Source: Bacteroidales bacterium M2
GTDB lineage: Bacteria; Bacteroidota; Bacteroidia; Bacteroidales; Muribaculaceae
NCBI GenBank assembly: GCA_001689415.1
Contig: LUJM01000028.1
Span: 1-17,415, forward strand
DNA length: 17,415 nt
Direction of reading: 5' to 3'
Position numbers and translations under genes: made by a program. Below the pieces are notes generated by a model, which did no database searches, had not been told where the DNA came from, and worked only from the letters and a program-made list of their open reading frames with translations. This document shows positions 7,170 through 15,231 of this stretch, in pieces (position 1 is the first letter of the stretch; every line of letters starts with the position of its first letter).

Positions 7170-7437
7170 AAAATCAAAGGCAAGAGAGCCGCAAGAGTTG
7201 TTAATGAAATACCACATCAAAGTAGATTGGGAAACTCTTCAAATTTTTCATGAAATACCGAGAACAAGCTTAGCTGACCGATGGCGGGCCTCAGCGGCAC
7301 TTCGGTGCCGATGCCTTTGTGCCGGAGGATTACAAAGGGCGGCGAGCACTCAAATCCTGTCTTTTCGGAGTTTCATCGCATCCTTTGATGTGGCTCTTAT
7401 AAGAAAGCGCTTGACCATGGTCAAGCGCTTTCTATTT
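7170..7437 (+). ncRNA. Candidate structured non-coding RNA (unidentified)
   Basis: Between a consensus promoter and a strong palindrome there are about 265 bp without a convincing protein frame but with several mutually compatible helices. A closing stem CCACATCAAAG/CTTTGATGTGG (7212-7222/7383-7393) pairs perfectly over 11 bp, and AGAGCCGCA/TGTGGCTCT (7185-7193/7390-7398) is a partly competing alternative. Inside it are GAAACTC/GAGTTTC (7231-7237/7368-7374), a cUUCGg hairpin CGGCAC-TTCG-GTGCCG (7295-7310) and CCTTTGT/ACAAAGG (7314-7320/7332-7338). The 10-mer ATGAAATACC occurs twice (7204-7213, 7250-7259). The GC-rich core stands out from its AT-rich surroundings. The RNase P P4 motif and the SRP tetraloop region were looked for and not seen; a 6S-type RNA is possible but unproven. 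No + strand gene follows, so a riboswitch is unlikely. The 5' end is inferred from the promoter. Confidence 0.55.
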
Positions 7438-7440
7438 ATA
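7403..7440. terminator. Perfect 30-bp palindrome acting as convergent terminator
   Basis: 7403-7432 is a perfect palindrome (GAAAGCGCTTGACCA and its complement), able to form a 13-bp stem with a 4-nt loop. It is followed on the + strand by TATTTATATT and on the - strand by TTATAAG. It sits 23 bp after the stop of the - strand GH43 gene and at the end of the candidate RNA, so it probably ends transcription from both sides. Confidence 0.75.
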
Positions 7441-7455
7441 TTATACTTGTTCTTT

Positions 7456-9537
7456 TCATTCTTCCCAGCGGAATACTGCACCGTTGCGTCGGGCCGGGTC
7501 GGCTCCGGGAAAATCCATTGAATATGGGCTGCCTGTTGTCGGGCTCTTGCCGATATATTTGTGTGTTCGGGTCGACATGAGCATAAACTCGCGGTCGAGA
7601 TAATCCTGCCACATAAACTCTTCAGCAAGGTTGATATCATCGGTCAGACGAACATCGCCGGGTAGGCCTAAGCCCGAAACAAATACATAGCGGCCATCGG
7701 CGCACTGCAATATCACCTTGCCATTGCCGCGGTCTAACACGCGGAAACGTGTATGCGGAGTATCGGCGTCTGCTTTGGTATCGTACATCAATCCGTGCTT
7801 GGTCGCATCCATTGGCAGACCTGTCGCAAGGTTTATTATACGGAAGGTTTTATCGAACGGTATATAACCCGTGCGGTCGGCCTTGGGTTCGTCAACCGTA
7901 AAGTTATCGAACTCGGCGTAACCGCCGTTTTTCCCAAGGGTGTTGAATGCAAACAACGACATTCGCGCTCCTTGGAATGTTATGAGCTGATAGCTCAGTA
8001 TCATCTCTCCGCCAAGGTCGACAAATGTCTTTCCGTCGGTAGAATATGCGTAGCGTCCTTTATCATTGTCGAAATCGCCGATAAAACGAAGCCAAATCCT
8101 GCCTTTATTGAGTGTTACCGGCACATCAAGAGTATCATTATCAAGCTGCTCGAAACGACGCAGTATCAACTTGCCGTCCTGCTTTACGATTCCGGCCCAT
8201 GAACATGGCACATTGATATTGCCGAGTCCGCACACATCACCGTCTTTAAGATGCGATGCATCAAGCTCTACAGTTACTACCGATTCCGGGCCGATTGCTC
8301 GCTGGGTAAGGGTGTTGCGGGCCCACATCAATTGCTCGGCAGGCATGGTTTTAAGTCTCAGTTTACCTTTGGTCAGGCTCCACATTCTGTCATCGGGGTT
8401 GTGGTTCCACTGCCACACACGTCCAAGGGTCTTTCCGTCGAAACTTTCATTACGTTCGTACGGAGCATGAATGGGTTCGGTATCGCGGGCCGCGGTATTA
8501 GGCTTGGTCCAGGTTCGGGGAGCTCGACCAAGATTCCCTTCGAGGCCGATCATAGGCCAGCCGTCGTGCCAGGTTATTGGAGCCAAAGTTACCGTGCGGC
8601 CAAGAGAATGAAAATCCATCATCAGCAATGCCCACCATTGGCCGTCGGGCGTAGAAACTATACCGCCTTGGTGAATATTGGAAGCCACTACCTTGTCGGG
8701 GTCGGCCGGTGTAATGCTCACCGGATGACCGTCGGGCATGATACGCCCCTTGATCTTGGTCATAGGCGCGGCATGGTAGCCAAATGTTTCGTCCGCTGTT
8801 ATCACACAGGTCTCATATGGGCCCCAAATACTCTTGGAGCGCGAACAGAGAGTTCGTCCGTTGGGGATATAATCGGTAGAAATCAGATAATACATATCAC
8901 CGATTTTATACATATGGTGGCCTTCGCCAACTGCACTACCTTCGGGAATTATCACTCTTTCCGTTCCTTCAATCGGACCGCTCATATCAGGCTTAAGTTC
9001 GGTACATTCCACCTCGCCATAGCCATGAATAGCATATACTTTTCCGTCATCATCAAATAGTACACTCAGGTCGTAAATGCGGCCTTTCATATTGATGTGC
9101 TTCCAAGGGCCTTCGATTTTGTCGCTTACAAAACATTGCAGGCCCTTGCCGTTCACGTTGCTATATAGATAAAACTTACCGTCATTATATCTGATACACG
9201 GCGCCCAGATTCCTTGGCCGTAGATTTCCTTGCCGTTTTTGAGTGAAAAGGCATCATCGTCAAAATCGAAACGATCGAAACAGTACGATACATTCTCCCA
9301 GTTCACAAGGTCTTTAGAATGTAAAATCACAAGACCGGGGACTGTATGCATCGTGGTGCCTGCAAGGTAGTAATCGTCTCCTACTCGTATTACATCAGGA
9401 TCGGAAAACTCATCATAGGTCAGAGGGTTGGTGTAAGTCCCATTGCCATTATCGGCACTCCACGATTTCGTTTGCGCAAACGAACCGAATGCAAGTGCCA
9501 ATGACGAAAGCAATATAAATACTCTTTTCATTTTCAT
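7456..9537 (-). CDS. Secreted glycoside hydrolase family 43 enzyme with C-terminal accessory domains
   Basis: 693 residues with a signal peptide (1-21, ending FGSFA-Q) and no lipobox, so exported and probably periplasmic. Residues ~33-345 form a GH43 five-bladed propeller: FSDPDVIRVGDDYYLAGTT with the base Asp46, YDLSVLFDDDG with the pKa-tuning Asp156 and GEGHHMYKIGDMYYL with the acid Glu205. PGLVILHSKDLVNW (67-80) is typical of the beta-xylosidase/alpha-L-arabinofuranosidase group, possibly subfamily 12. Residues ~360-550 resemble the beta-sandwich C2 domain usual in this group. Residues ~558-693 (FRIINLATGLPMDA..., KVILQCADGRYV, HKYIGKS) look like a beta-trefoil-type carbohydrate-binding module. 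Predicted action is removal of xylose or arabinose units from plant glycans. No SusC/SusD pair, sensor or other CAZyme gene is next to it, so it stands outside a visible polysaccharide utilisation locus. Confidence 0.92.
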   Translation of the reverse strand: MKMKRVFILLSSLALAFGSFAQTKSWSADNGNGTYTNPLTYDEFSDPDVIRVGDDYYLAGTTMHTVPGLVILHSKDLVNWENVSYCFDRFDFDDDAFSLKNGKEIYGQGIWAPCIRYNDGKFYLYSNVNGKGLQCFVSDKIEGPWKHINMKGRIYDLSVLFDDDGKVYAIHGYGEVECTELKPDMSGPIEGTERVIIPEGSAVGEGHHMYKIGDMYYLISTDYIPNGRTLCSRSKSIWGPYETCVITADETFGYHAAPMTKIKGRIMPDGHPVSITPADPDKVVASNIHQGGIVSTPDGQWWALLMMDFHSLGRTVTLAPITWHDGWPMIGLEGNLGRAPRTWTKPNTAARDTEPIHAPYERNESFDGKTLGRVWQWNHNPDDRMWSLTKGKLRLKTMPAEQLMWARNTLTQRAIGPESVVTVELDASHLKDGDVCGLGNINVPCSWAGIVKQDGKLILRRFEQLDNDTLDVPVTLNKGRIWLRFIGDFDNDKGRYAYSTDGKTFVDLGGEMILSYQLITFQGARMSLFAFNTLGKNGGYAEFDNFTVDEPKADRTGYIPFDKTFRIINLATGLPMDATKHGLMYDTKADADTPHTRFRVLDRGNGKVILQCADGRYVFVSGLGLPGDVRLTDDINLAEEFMWQDYLDREFMLMSTRTHKYIGKSPTTGSPYSMDFPGADPARRNGAVFRWEE

Positions 9538-9559
9538 AATTCAGGGTTAATACTATCCG

Positions 9560-9590
9560 CAAAGATAGCTATTATATTATACTTCCACAA
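9560..9590 (-). promoter_or_regulatory. Consensus promoter of the GH43 gene
   Basis: On the - strand TTG (9590-9588), 20 bp, TATCTTTG (9567-9560) matches the TTG-N20-TAnnTTTG layout. It lies 23 bp upstream of the ATG at 9537. There is no obvious terminator between the end of menE (9607) and this promoter, so read-through from the men operon is possible. Confidence 0.8.
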
Positions 9591-9606
9591 TATACAATCG
9601 GCCGGT

Positions 9607-10551
9607 TCAGTGCCGTTTAATTTTACCATTCGAGGTCCGAGGCAAATTGTCGACTGCAATTATATATTTAGGCAGCAAGCGGTGCTCTGCTATTGATGAG
9701 CGGAGCCTCATCTTCAGTTCCTCTGTTTCGCTTTCCCGAGCCACAATCACCAGGGCTACAGCTGTACCCCACTGTCGATCGTCTACACCCTTCACATAAT
9801 ACTCTCGTCCGCTCAATACTTCAGAATATAGTGTTTCGAGTTCTTCAGGCAGCAATTTCAAACCGCCGGTATTTATGATACCGTCTGCCCTACCTCTCCA
9901 TTCCATAGCAGTCGGAGACAGTAGGGTCACAACATCGTTAGTCAAAAGGCTCTTGAATGTAAAACCGGAAGCTTTGATTATAAGACGATTGTCCAGGTCT
10001 ACATCAAAACTGACACCTGGCATGGCATGAAATATACGCCGTGGTTCATCTGCTCGTGCAAGTGCCACATGACTACACGTTTCTGTCATGCCATAACTGA
10101 CAAATGCCTTATATCCGGCCAATGTCAACCGGTGGCAATCTTCTGCCGACGGCGGAGCCCCGCCGATAAGTACGTTGCGGATAACGTCCGACAAGTGTGC
10201 TTGCTCGAGCAATGAATTTATCTGGCTTGGCACAATTGGCAGCAAGTCTATTCGGTCTATGCCGTGAGGAATCTTAATTTCATTACTCACCGGCAATTCT
10301 ATCAGCCTGCACCCGGCCTCACAGGCACGCACTACCATCATCTTTCCGGCAATGTAATCTACCGATAGAGGCGATGCAAGCACCGATGAGGCTTCAATTC
10401 CGAAATAAGCATTTGTAGCCCGAGCCGATGCCCGCATATCTGCCTTGTTCAGCAAAATATCCTTAGGCTTCCCGGTCGACCCCGAAGTATGAGCCTTTAT
10501 GACCGTGCTGTCCGAAAGCCACTCTTGCGTGAAATCTTCTACTGTCGCCAT
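9607..10551 (-). CDS. menE: o-Succinylbenzoate--CoA ligase
   Basis: A 314-residue acyl-adenylate-forming enzyme that activates o-succinylbenzoate (OSB) to OSB-CoA in menaquinone synthesis. The nucleotide motif TSGSTGKPK is at 22-30, YGMTET at 153-158, the GRAD hinge at 220-223, and the C-terminal NGKIKRH has Lys310 as the expected catalytic lysine. It is much shorter than the roughly 450-500 residues of many acyl-CoA synthetases because the N-terminal part is reduced; a compact MenE is, to my knowledge, usual in Bacteroidetes. The start at 10551 overlaps the end of menC by 13 nt, so it is translationally coupled as the last gene of the menDBCE operon. The family call rests on both motifs and context. 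Confidence 0.93.
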   Translation of the reverse strand: MATVEDFTQEWLSDSTVIKAHTSGSTGKPKDILLNKADMRASARATNAYFGIEASSVLASPLSVDYIAGKMMVVRACEAGCRLIELPVSNEIKIPHGIDRIDLLPIVPSQINSLLEQAHLSDVIRNVLIGGAPPSAEDCHRLTLAGYKAFVSYGMTETCSHVALARADEPRRIFHAMPGVSFDVDLDNRLIIKASGFTFKSLLTNDVVTLLSPTAMEWRGRADGIINTGGLKLLPEELETLYSEVLSGREYYVKGVDDRQWGTAVALVIVARESETEELKMRLRSSIAEHRLLPKYIIAVDNLPRTSNGKIKRH

Positions 10552-11576
10552 GCCAAAGAATCAAGATTCTGCCATTTCTTTGCCGGGTCATACCACAACC
10601 GTGCATCGTGCATCGACAATGGTGAGGCAAAATTATTCGAATATAGCATACCGGTCCCAAGTCCTTGAGGTATATCGATTTGGTGATGCCTTGTCAGCCA
10701 CGAGGCTATAGCATAAAGTCCCACATTTGACTCCAACGCAGAGGTTGCCCACCAGCGGCTCGGACCGACAAGACTGATATACTCGTCGGCATCTTTAAAG
10801 CCACCGCAAAGCGCAGGTTTCAATATGATATAATGGGGCTGTATAGCCTCTAACAAAGCCTTCTTTTCCGCAAAATTTCGCATACCGATCAGCTCTTCGT
10901 CAAGGGCTATCGGAATTGGTGATTTACTACATAATGCCGCCATTTCATCTATCTGACCGGCCTTTATTGGTTGCTCTATCGAATGTATTCCATACTTCGA
11001 AAGCCTGGCGAGATAACCGAGTGCATTATCAGGCGTGAATGAGCCATTGGCATCAAGACGCAACTCCAGATCGGAGGCATCGAAGTGTCTGCGAATATTC
11101 GATATCAAATCGAGTTCGTCTTCGAAATTGATACCGCCAATCTTGATTTTGATTACACGGAATCCGGCATCGAGTTTTTCTCGGATACGAGCTTGCATCA
11201 ATTGCTTGTCGCCCATCCATATCAATCCGTTGATAGGTATGCCGCATTGCCCTTGTTCCCATGCCGAAGGTGTCTCTCCGCCAAGGGTTTCAAGGGCGCT
11301 ATACAGGCCAAATGCTATCGAACTTGCACCGGGTGCATCAAAAGCCTCAGCCAAATTACGGCATCTTTCCGACAGTATTGTCTCGAATTCGGGCGTGTCC
11401 TCAGCCGAAAGTCCTCTGAATAATGGCACTTCGCCTATACCGCGACGTCCATCCGGAGCAGTAATACGCAACAAATACGTATCTTTACTACGCATCGACC
11501 CGCGTGAGGTGCGGGCATCAAATATAAAATCGAGTGTATATTTGCACCACTCTGCCTTATATCCGACAAATGTCAT
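10539..11576 (-). CDS. menC: o-Succinylbenzoate synthase (enolase superfamily)
   Basis: A 345-residue enzyme that dehydrates SHCHC to o-succinylbenzoate in menaquinone synthesis. The enolase-superfamily residues are in order: VIKIKIGG with the KxK catalytic pair (Lys143, Lys145), the metal ligands Asp175 (RLDANG), Glu201 (SIEQP) and Asp226 (ALDEE), and the second catalytic Lys253 (IILKPAL). Dipeptide epimerases and other muconate-lactonising-type enzymes share these residues; the position between menB and menE settles the assignment. It overlaps menB by 1 nt (TGATG) and menE by 13 nt. Confidence 0.95.
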   Translation of the reverse strand: MTFVGYKAEWCKYTLDFIFDARTSRGSMRSKDTYLLRITAPDGRRGIGEVPLFRGLSAEDTPEFETILSERCRNLAEAFDAPGASSIAFGLYSALETLGGETPSAWEQGQCGIPINGLIWMGDKQLMQARIREKLDAGFRVIKIKIGGINFEDELDLISNIRRHFDASDLELRLDANGSFTPDNALGYLARLSKYGIHSIEQPIKAGQIDEMAALCSKSPIPIALDEELIGMRNFAEKKALLEAIQPHYIILKPALCGGFKDADEYISLVGPSRWWATSALESNVGLYAIASWLTRHHQIDIPQGLGTGMLYSNNFASPLSMHDARLWYDPAKKWQNLDSLAWRQ

Positions 11577-12394
11577 CAGCCGGGGAACTGGGGGTACTGG
11601 TCAAAATCCGGATCACGCTTCTCGAGGAATGCCTGCGCACCTTCCTGAGCCTCATCCATTAGATAGTACATCAATGTTGCGTCTCCGGCAAACTCCATAA
11701 GACCATGCTGACCGTCGAGCTCTGCATTGAGGGCGCGTTTGATCATGCGAATCGCAAATGGGCTTCGCTTAATGATAGTTTTGCACCAGTCCACAACTTC
11801 GTCTTCGAGCTTATCGAATGGCACGACTTTATTTACCATTCCCATTTCAAGAGCCTCCGCTGCTGTGTACTGACGGCACAGGAACCATATCTCACGTGCC
11901 TTTTTCTGACCAACGCAACGAGCCAGATAGCTTGAGCCGAATCCGGCGTCGAAGCTGCCGACCTTGGGGCCTGTCTGTCCGAAGCGGGCGTTTTCCGACG
12001 CTATCGACAGGTCACACACAACCTGCAGTACGTTACCGCCACCGATTGCATATCCATTGACCATGGCAATTACAGGTTTGACAAGCGAACGTATGGCCTT
12101 GTGAATCTCAAGAACATTCAGTCGCGGAGTACCGTCCGAGTCGCGATATCCGCCTCTCGATTTGTAATGCTGGTCACCACCGCTACAGAAAGCTTTGTCT
12201 CCGGCTCCGGTGAGCACTACCACGCGCACCTCGGGGGTATCGCGACAATAGTTCAGCGCGTCGAGAATCTCGTGATTGGTCTGGGGCCTGAACGCATTAT
12301 ATACTTCGGGGCGGTTGATTGTTATCTTTGCGATTCCTTCATAAAAATCGAAAAGGATATCGGTATATTCCTTGATTGTTTTCCAGTTGCGCAT
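11576..12394 (-). CDS. menB: 1,4-Dihydroxy-2-naphthoyl-CoA synthase
   Basis: A 272-residue crotonase-fold enzyme that cyclises OSB-CoA to DHNA-CoA. Diagnostic MenB stretches are SGGDQ (71-75), GYAIGGGNVL (114-123, oxyanion hole) and GPKVGSFDAGFGSSYLAR (142-159), followed by VGQKKAREIWFLCRQY, which is almost identical to what is known for E. coli MenB. The length is normal. It starts 5 bp after menD and ends overlapping menC by one base, the second gene of a compact operon. Very secure. Confidence 0.98.
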   Translation of the reverse strand: MRNWKTIKEYTDILFDFYEGIAKITINRPEVYNAFRPQTNHEILDALNYCRDTPEVRVVVLTGAGDKAFCSGGDQHYKSRGGYRDSDGTPRLNVLEIHKAIRSLVKPVIAMVNGYAIGGGNVLQVVCDLSIASENARFGQTGPKVGSFDAGFGSSYLARCVGQKKAREIWFLCRQYTAAEALEMGMVNKVVPFDKLEDEVVDWCKTIIKRSPFAIRMIKRALNAELDGQHGLMEFAGDATLMYYLMDEAQEGAQAFLEKRDPDFDQYPQFPG

Positions 12395-12399
12395 ATTTA

Positions 12400-13899
12400 T
12401 TATTGTATTATTAGTTCTACTATTTTAGGTTTGTCACCCGTGGCTGGCTCGAATTCTTCAGGAGTAGTTATAAGCGAATAATCAAATCCGTATGCATCGG
12501 CAAGCTTGGCAAGCGGGAATTTGGGCATTGCAGTAAAGTACAATTCTCGCTCGGGCAAATCTCTTGTCGTAGCCACGCGGCGGAATATCTCGCCACCGTG
12601 ATTATTGACCACAACCATTGTAAAATTTCCACCAACTCCCTCTACGGCAAGAGCGCCAACATCATATGCAGCCGACATATCGCCGGTAACAAGGACTACC
12701 GGTTTCTCGCTCACGAGTGCCGACCCTATTGCTGTCGAGGTCGCTCCGTCGATGCCGCTTACTCCTCGATTAGACCATACATCAGTCGGGCGTAAAATCT
12801 TTACTTTTTGAGCCTCGCGTACTGTCATTCCGTTACTTAGATGCAACATAATATCCTGTCCGGATAGTTTCTCAATAAGCCTTGACACCTGGCTGGGCTG
12901 CGCCGGGGCTGCGTCAATATGATAAACAGAAGGCTGCGCTTCGTTATCAAAAGCAATGCTTTCAAGAAAATCCGACAAGTTTGCAGCTATAGTCTTTCCA
13001 CTGTAACAGCGCGACATCGGGTCGATATGAATACTTGTCAGAGAAGACTCGCCTATCCATGCTCCGATTCTCGCAGACACAGGCGACGAACCCGCCATAA
13101 CAACAATATCCGGCTTCTCTATGTATTCTATGCCATTGTCGAAATCAGCAGCCGTAACCGTCGAACAGCTCGATAAATTCGACTGTGCCTCTGCGACGAC
13201 AGCTACATTACACGGAAGTGTATTGAGCAATCTCCTGCACTTCTCCACATCTTCACCCGGGGGTAATCCGCCGATATAAATCAGGTATTTAAGTGCCGCT
13301 TCAAGTTTGAAGACCGGTAACTCTCGCGCTCTTACAACTTGCGACTTATATGCTACTACCGGATCTGTCTCTCCTATTGGCGTAAGAGGCATCTCAAACT
13401 GCATATTGATATGCACTGGACCCGGCATCAAACCAACTGCTGCCTGCAATGCCTCGTTGAGAAGGCGATTGGAATAGTCCGGTTTTTCCCCGTCTCTTAT
13501 ATCTACGCTTTTTCTTACGATATTATCGAGAATTCCATATTGGCGTAAAGTCTGAGGCTTGTTTTGATCTATATCGTAATAAGGACGGTCGGCACTTATC
13601 GCAATAAGCGGAATACTGCTATAGTAAGCCTCTGCAATTGCCGGGGCATAATCGAGTATCGCCGTCCCCGATGTGCAGACCATGGCAACTGCCTGCCCGG
13701 TAGATACCGCGATTCCAAGTGCGACGAAAGCCGCCACACGCTCATCTACAACATAATGCAGTATATAGCGATCCGAAGCTGCAAGCGCTATAATGATAGG
13801 TGCGTTGCGCGAACCGGGCGACAATACGACATGACGAACTCCATACTCATACAAGAGTACGGACAGCTGCGTTGCGGTGGGCTTTGCTTTTATCGACAT
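12400..13899 (-). CDS. menD: SEPHCHC synthase (ThDP-dependent), first gene of the men operon
   Basis: A 499-residue thiamine diphosphate enzyme that adds succinic semialdehyde (from 2-oxoglutarate) to isochorismate. LSPGSRNAP is at 26-34, VDERVAAFVALG at 51-62 with the ThDP-activating Glu53, TSGTAILDYAPAIAEA at 76-91, ISADRP at 101-106, SNRGVSGIDGA at 376-386, VTGDMSA at 404-410 and VVNNHGGEIF at 430-439. It is shorter than the ~555 residues of E. coli MenD, mainly at the C-terminus, but every cofactor motif is present and no frameshift is visible, so it should be active. It is preceded by a consensus promoter and no menF is found upstream, although isochorismate is its substrate. It leads the operon menD-menB-menC-menE. 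Confidence 0.96.
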   Translation of the reverse strand: MSIKAKPTATQLSVLLYEYGVRHVVLSPGSRNAPIIIALAASDRYILHYVVDERVAAFVALGIAVSTGQAVAMVCTSGTAILDYAPAIAEAYYSSIPLIAISADRPYYDIDQNKPQTLRQYGILDNIVRKSVDIRDGEKPDYSNRLLNEALQAAVGLMPGPVHINMQFEMPLTPIGETDPVVAYKSQVVRARELPVFKLEAALKYLIYIGGLPPGEDVEKCRRLLNTLPCNVAVVAEAQSNLSSCSTVTAADFDNGIEYIEKPDIVVMAGSSPVSARIGAWIGESSLTSIHIDPMSRCYSGKTIAANLSDFLESIAFDNEAQPSVYHIDAAPAQPSQVSRLIEKLSGQDIMLHLSNGMTVREAQKVKILRPTDVWSNRGVSGIDGATSTAIGSALVSEKPVVLVTGDMSAAYDVGALAVEGVGGNFTMVVVNNHGGEIFRRVATTRDLPERELYFTAMPKFPLAKLADAYGFDYSLITTPEEFEPATGDKPKIVELIIQ

Positions 13900-13947
13900 T
13901 AACGATGTATGATGATTTAAGTTTTGTCATCTAAATCAATCCGACCG

Positions 13948-13963
13948 TGATTTGCTAAAATCA
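13948..13963. promoter_or_regulatory. Inverted repeat in the menD leader / divergent intergenic region
   Basis: TGATTT (13948-13953), a 4-nt spacer GCTA, then AAATCA (13958-13963). It lies in the expected menD 5' leader and upstream of the divergent barrel gene. It could be an operator or a small RNA hairpin; there is no direct evidence of function. Confidence 0.3.
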
Positions 13964-13980
13964 AAGTCTGTGATTTTTCA

Positions 13981-14016
13981 GCTAACAAAATTAGCACTTA
14001 TTTGTTAATATTGCAA
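13981..14016 (-). promoter_or_regulatory. Consensus menD promoter with an inverted repeat over the -7 element
   Basis: On the - strand TTG (14016-14014), 20 bp, TAATTTTG (13993-13986) is an exact match to the Bacteroidetes layout, giving a leader of about 80 nt before the menD ATG. GCTAA (13981-13985) and TTAGC (13991-13995) form an inverted repeat around and over the -7 element, a position suitable for a repressor, though it may be chance. The promoter also lies just upstream of, or overlapping, the divergent barrel gene's leader. Confidence 0.75.
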
Positions 14017-14028
14017 AGCGTTTCTACT

Positions 14029-15231
14029 ATGAAGAGATTTATAACATTCATCACTTGCTCCATATTTATCGTCATTACAGGGTGTTACGCATCCAACGAC
14101 GATAATAGCATACCTGCGTCGGCGATTGAGTCTGTTGTAGATAGCACTTTATCTGACTCGTCGACTGTCGTAAAAAAGCCAAAAGGGCTAATAAATAAGA
14201 TTATTGCATATTTCGACGATTCAAACAAAGTACGCAGAAACAAGAAATTTGATTTCAGCATTATCGGCGGACCGCATTATTCGTCGGATACTAAATTCGG
14301 CATCGGCCTTGTCGGATCCGGATTGTACCGTCCGTCGAAAAAAGACACCGTTTCGCCTTTGTCAAACGTGGCTGTTTATGCCGATGCAACCACAAGCATG
14401 TTTTTCAAGCTCGGTGTCCGCGGAACTCATATATTCCCCTTCGACAGAGCCAGGCTGAACTACGACCTCAATGTTGCCCAGATTGCGACTAAATTCTGGG
14501 GAATAGGTTACGAAATGGCTCGAAACAACGACAACGAGTCCAAGTATAAATATTTCACCTCTCAGGCCGAGGTCAACTACGTATGGAGGCTCGCCCGTAA
14601 TTTCTATCTCGGGCCAATGCTCAATGTAGACTACATCAACGCCAGAGATATGGAAAAACCCGAACTGTGGGAAGGACAAAGCGACAAGTCTTTTAACATC
14701 GGTGTCGGTTTTACCGTTCAGTTCGATAACCGCGACTTCCTCACTAATGCCTCGCGAGGTCTTTACCTTAGACTCGACCAGCGTTTCAGTCCGCGTTTCC
14801 TTGCCAACAAACGTGCATTTTCGCTCACGGAGTTCTATATATCTTATTACCATCCTCTTTGGAAATCAGCCACTATAGCTATGCAGTTGCACTCACGCCT
14901 TACTTATGGCAACACACCGTGGGGCTTGCTGTCGACACTTGGTGGCAGCGACAATATGCGCGGTTATTTCGAGGGGCGTTACCGCGACAAATCGGAAATT
15001 GATATGTGTATCGAACTCCGGCAGCATGTATGGCGGCGCAACGGCATTGTGGTATGGGTCGGGGCCGGCACGGTATTCCCTAAATTCTCTGCCTTGCGAT
15101 TCAACCGCATTCTACCAAACTACGGCATTGGTTATCGCTGGGAATTCAAACGTAGAGTAAACGTTCGACTCGACCTCGGATTCGGGCGAAAACAAACCGG
15201 TTTTATTTTCAGTATCAATGAAGCATTCTGA
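14029..15231 (+). CDS. BamA/TamA-like outer-membrane beta-barrel protein with lipobox-like signal
   Basis: A 400-residue exported protein. The N-terminal signal MKRFITFITCSIFIVITGC has a lipobox-like ITGC (Cys19), then a low-complexity Ser/Asp-rich linker and, from ~75, alternating amphipathic strands typical of an Omp85/surface-antigen barrel. FDNRDFLTNASRGLYLRLD (232-250) and GGSDNMRGYFEGRYRD (305-320) match the conserved strand and the (V/M)RG(F/Y) lid-loop motif of that family, and the protein ends in Phe as barrels usually do. No POTRA domains precede the barrel, so it is a short family member rather than BamA itself. The start at 14029 was chosen over 14002 because the signal sequence begins there. 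Its end overlaps the next gene by 14 nt. Role in envelope assembly or transport is inferred. Confidence 0.85.
   Translation: MKRFITFITCSIFIVITGCYASNDDNSIPASAIESVVDSTLSDSSTVVKKPKGLINKIIAYFDDSNKVRRNKKFDFSIIGGPHYSSDTKFGIGLVGSGLYRPSKKDTVSPLSNVAVYADATTSMFFKLGVRGTHIFPFDRARLNYDLNVAQIATKFWGIGYEMARNNDNESKYKYFTSQAEVNYVWRLARNFYLGPMLNVDYINARDMEKPELWEGQSDKSFNIGVGFTVQFDNRDFLTNASRGLYLRLDQRFSPRFLANKRAFSLTEFYISYYHPLWKSATIAMQLHSRLTYGNTPWGLLSTLGGSDNMRGYFEGRYRDKSEIDMCIELRQHVWRRNGIVVWVGAGTVFPKFSALRFNRILPNYGIGYRWEFKRRVNVRLDLGFGRKQTGFIFSINEAF

Noticed and set aside
7341..7371. tRNA-like 3' segment (CACTCAAATCCTGTC...) in the candidate RNA
   Set aside because: It resembles a T-arm only superficially; no matching acceptor, D-arm or anticodon arm could be found, so no tRNA is called.
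7198..7521. 107-codon + strand frame across the candidate RNA
   Set aside because: It runs through the hairpins, the 30-bp palindrome and into the antisense of the GH43 gene, so it is unlikely to be a protein.
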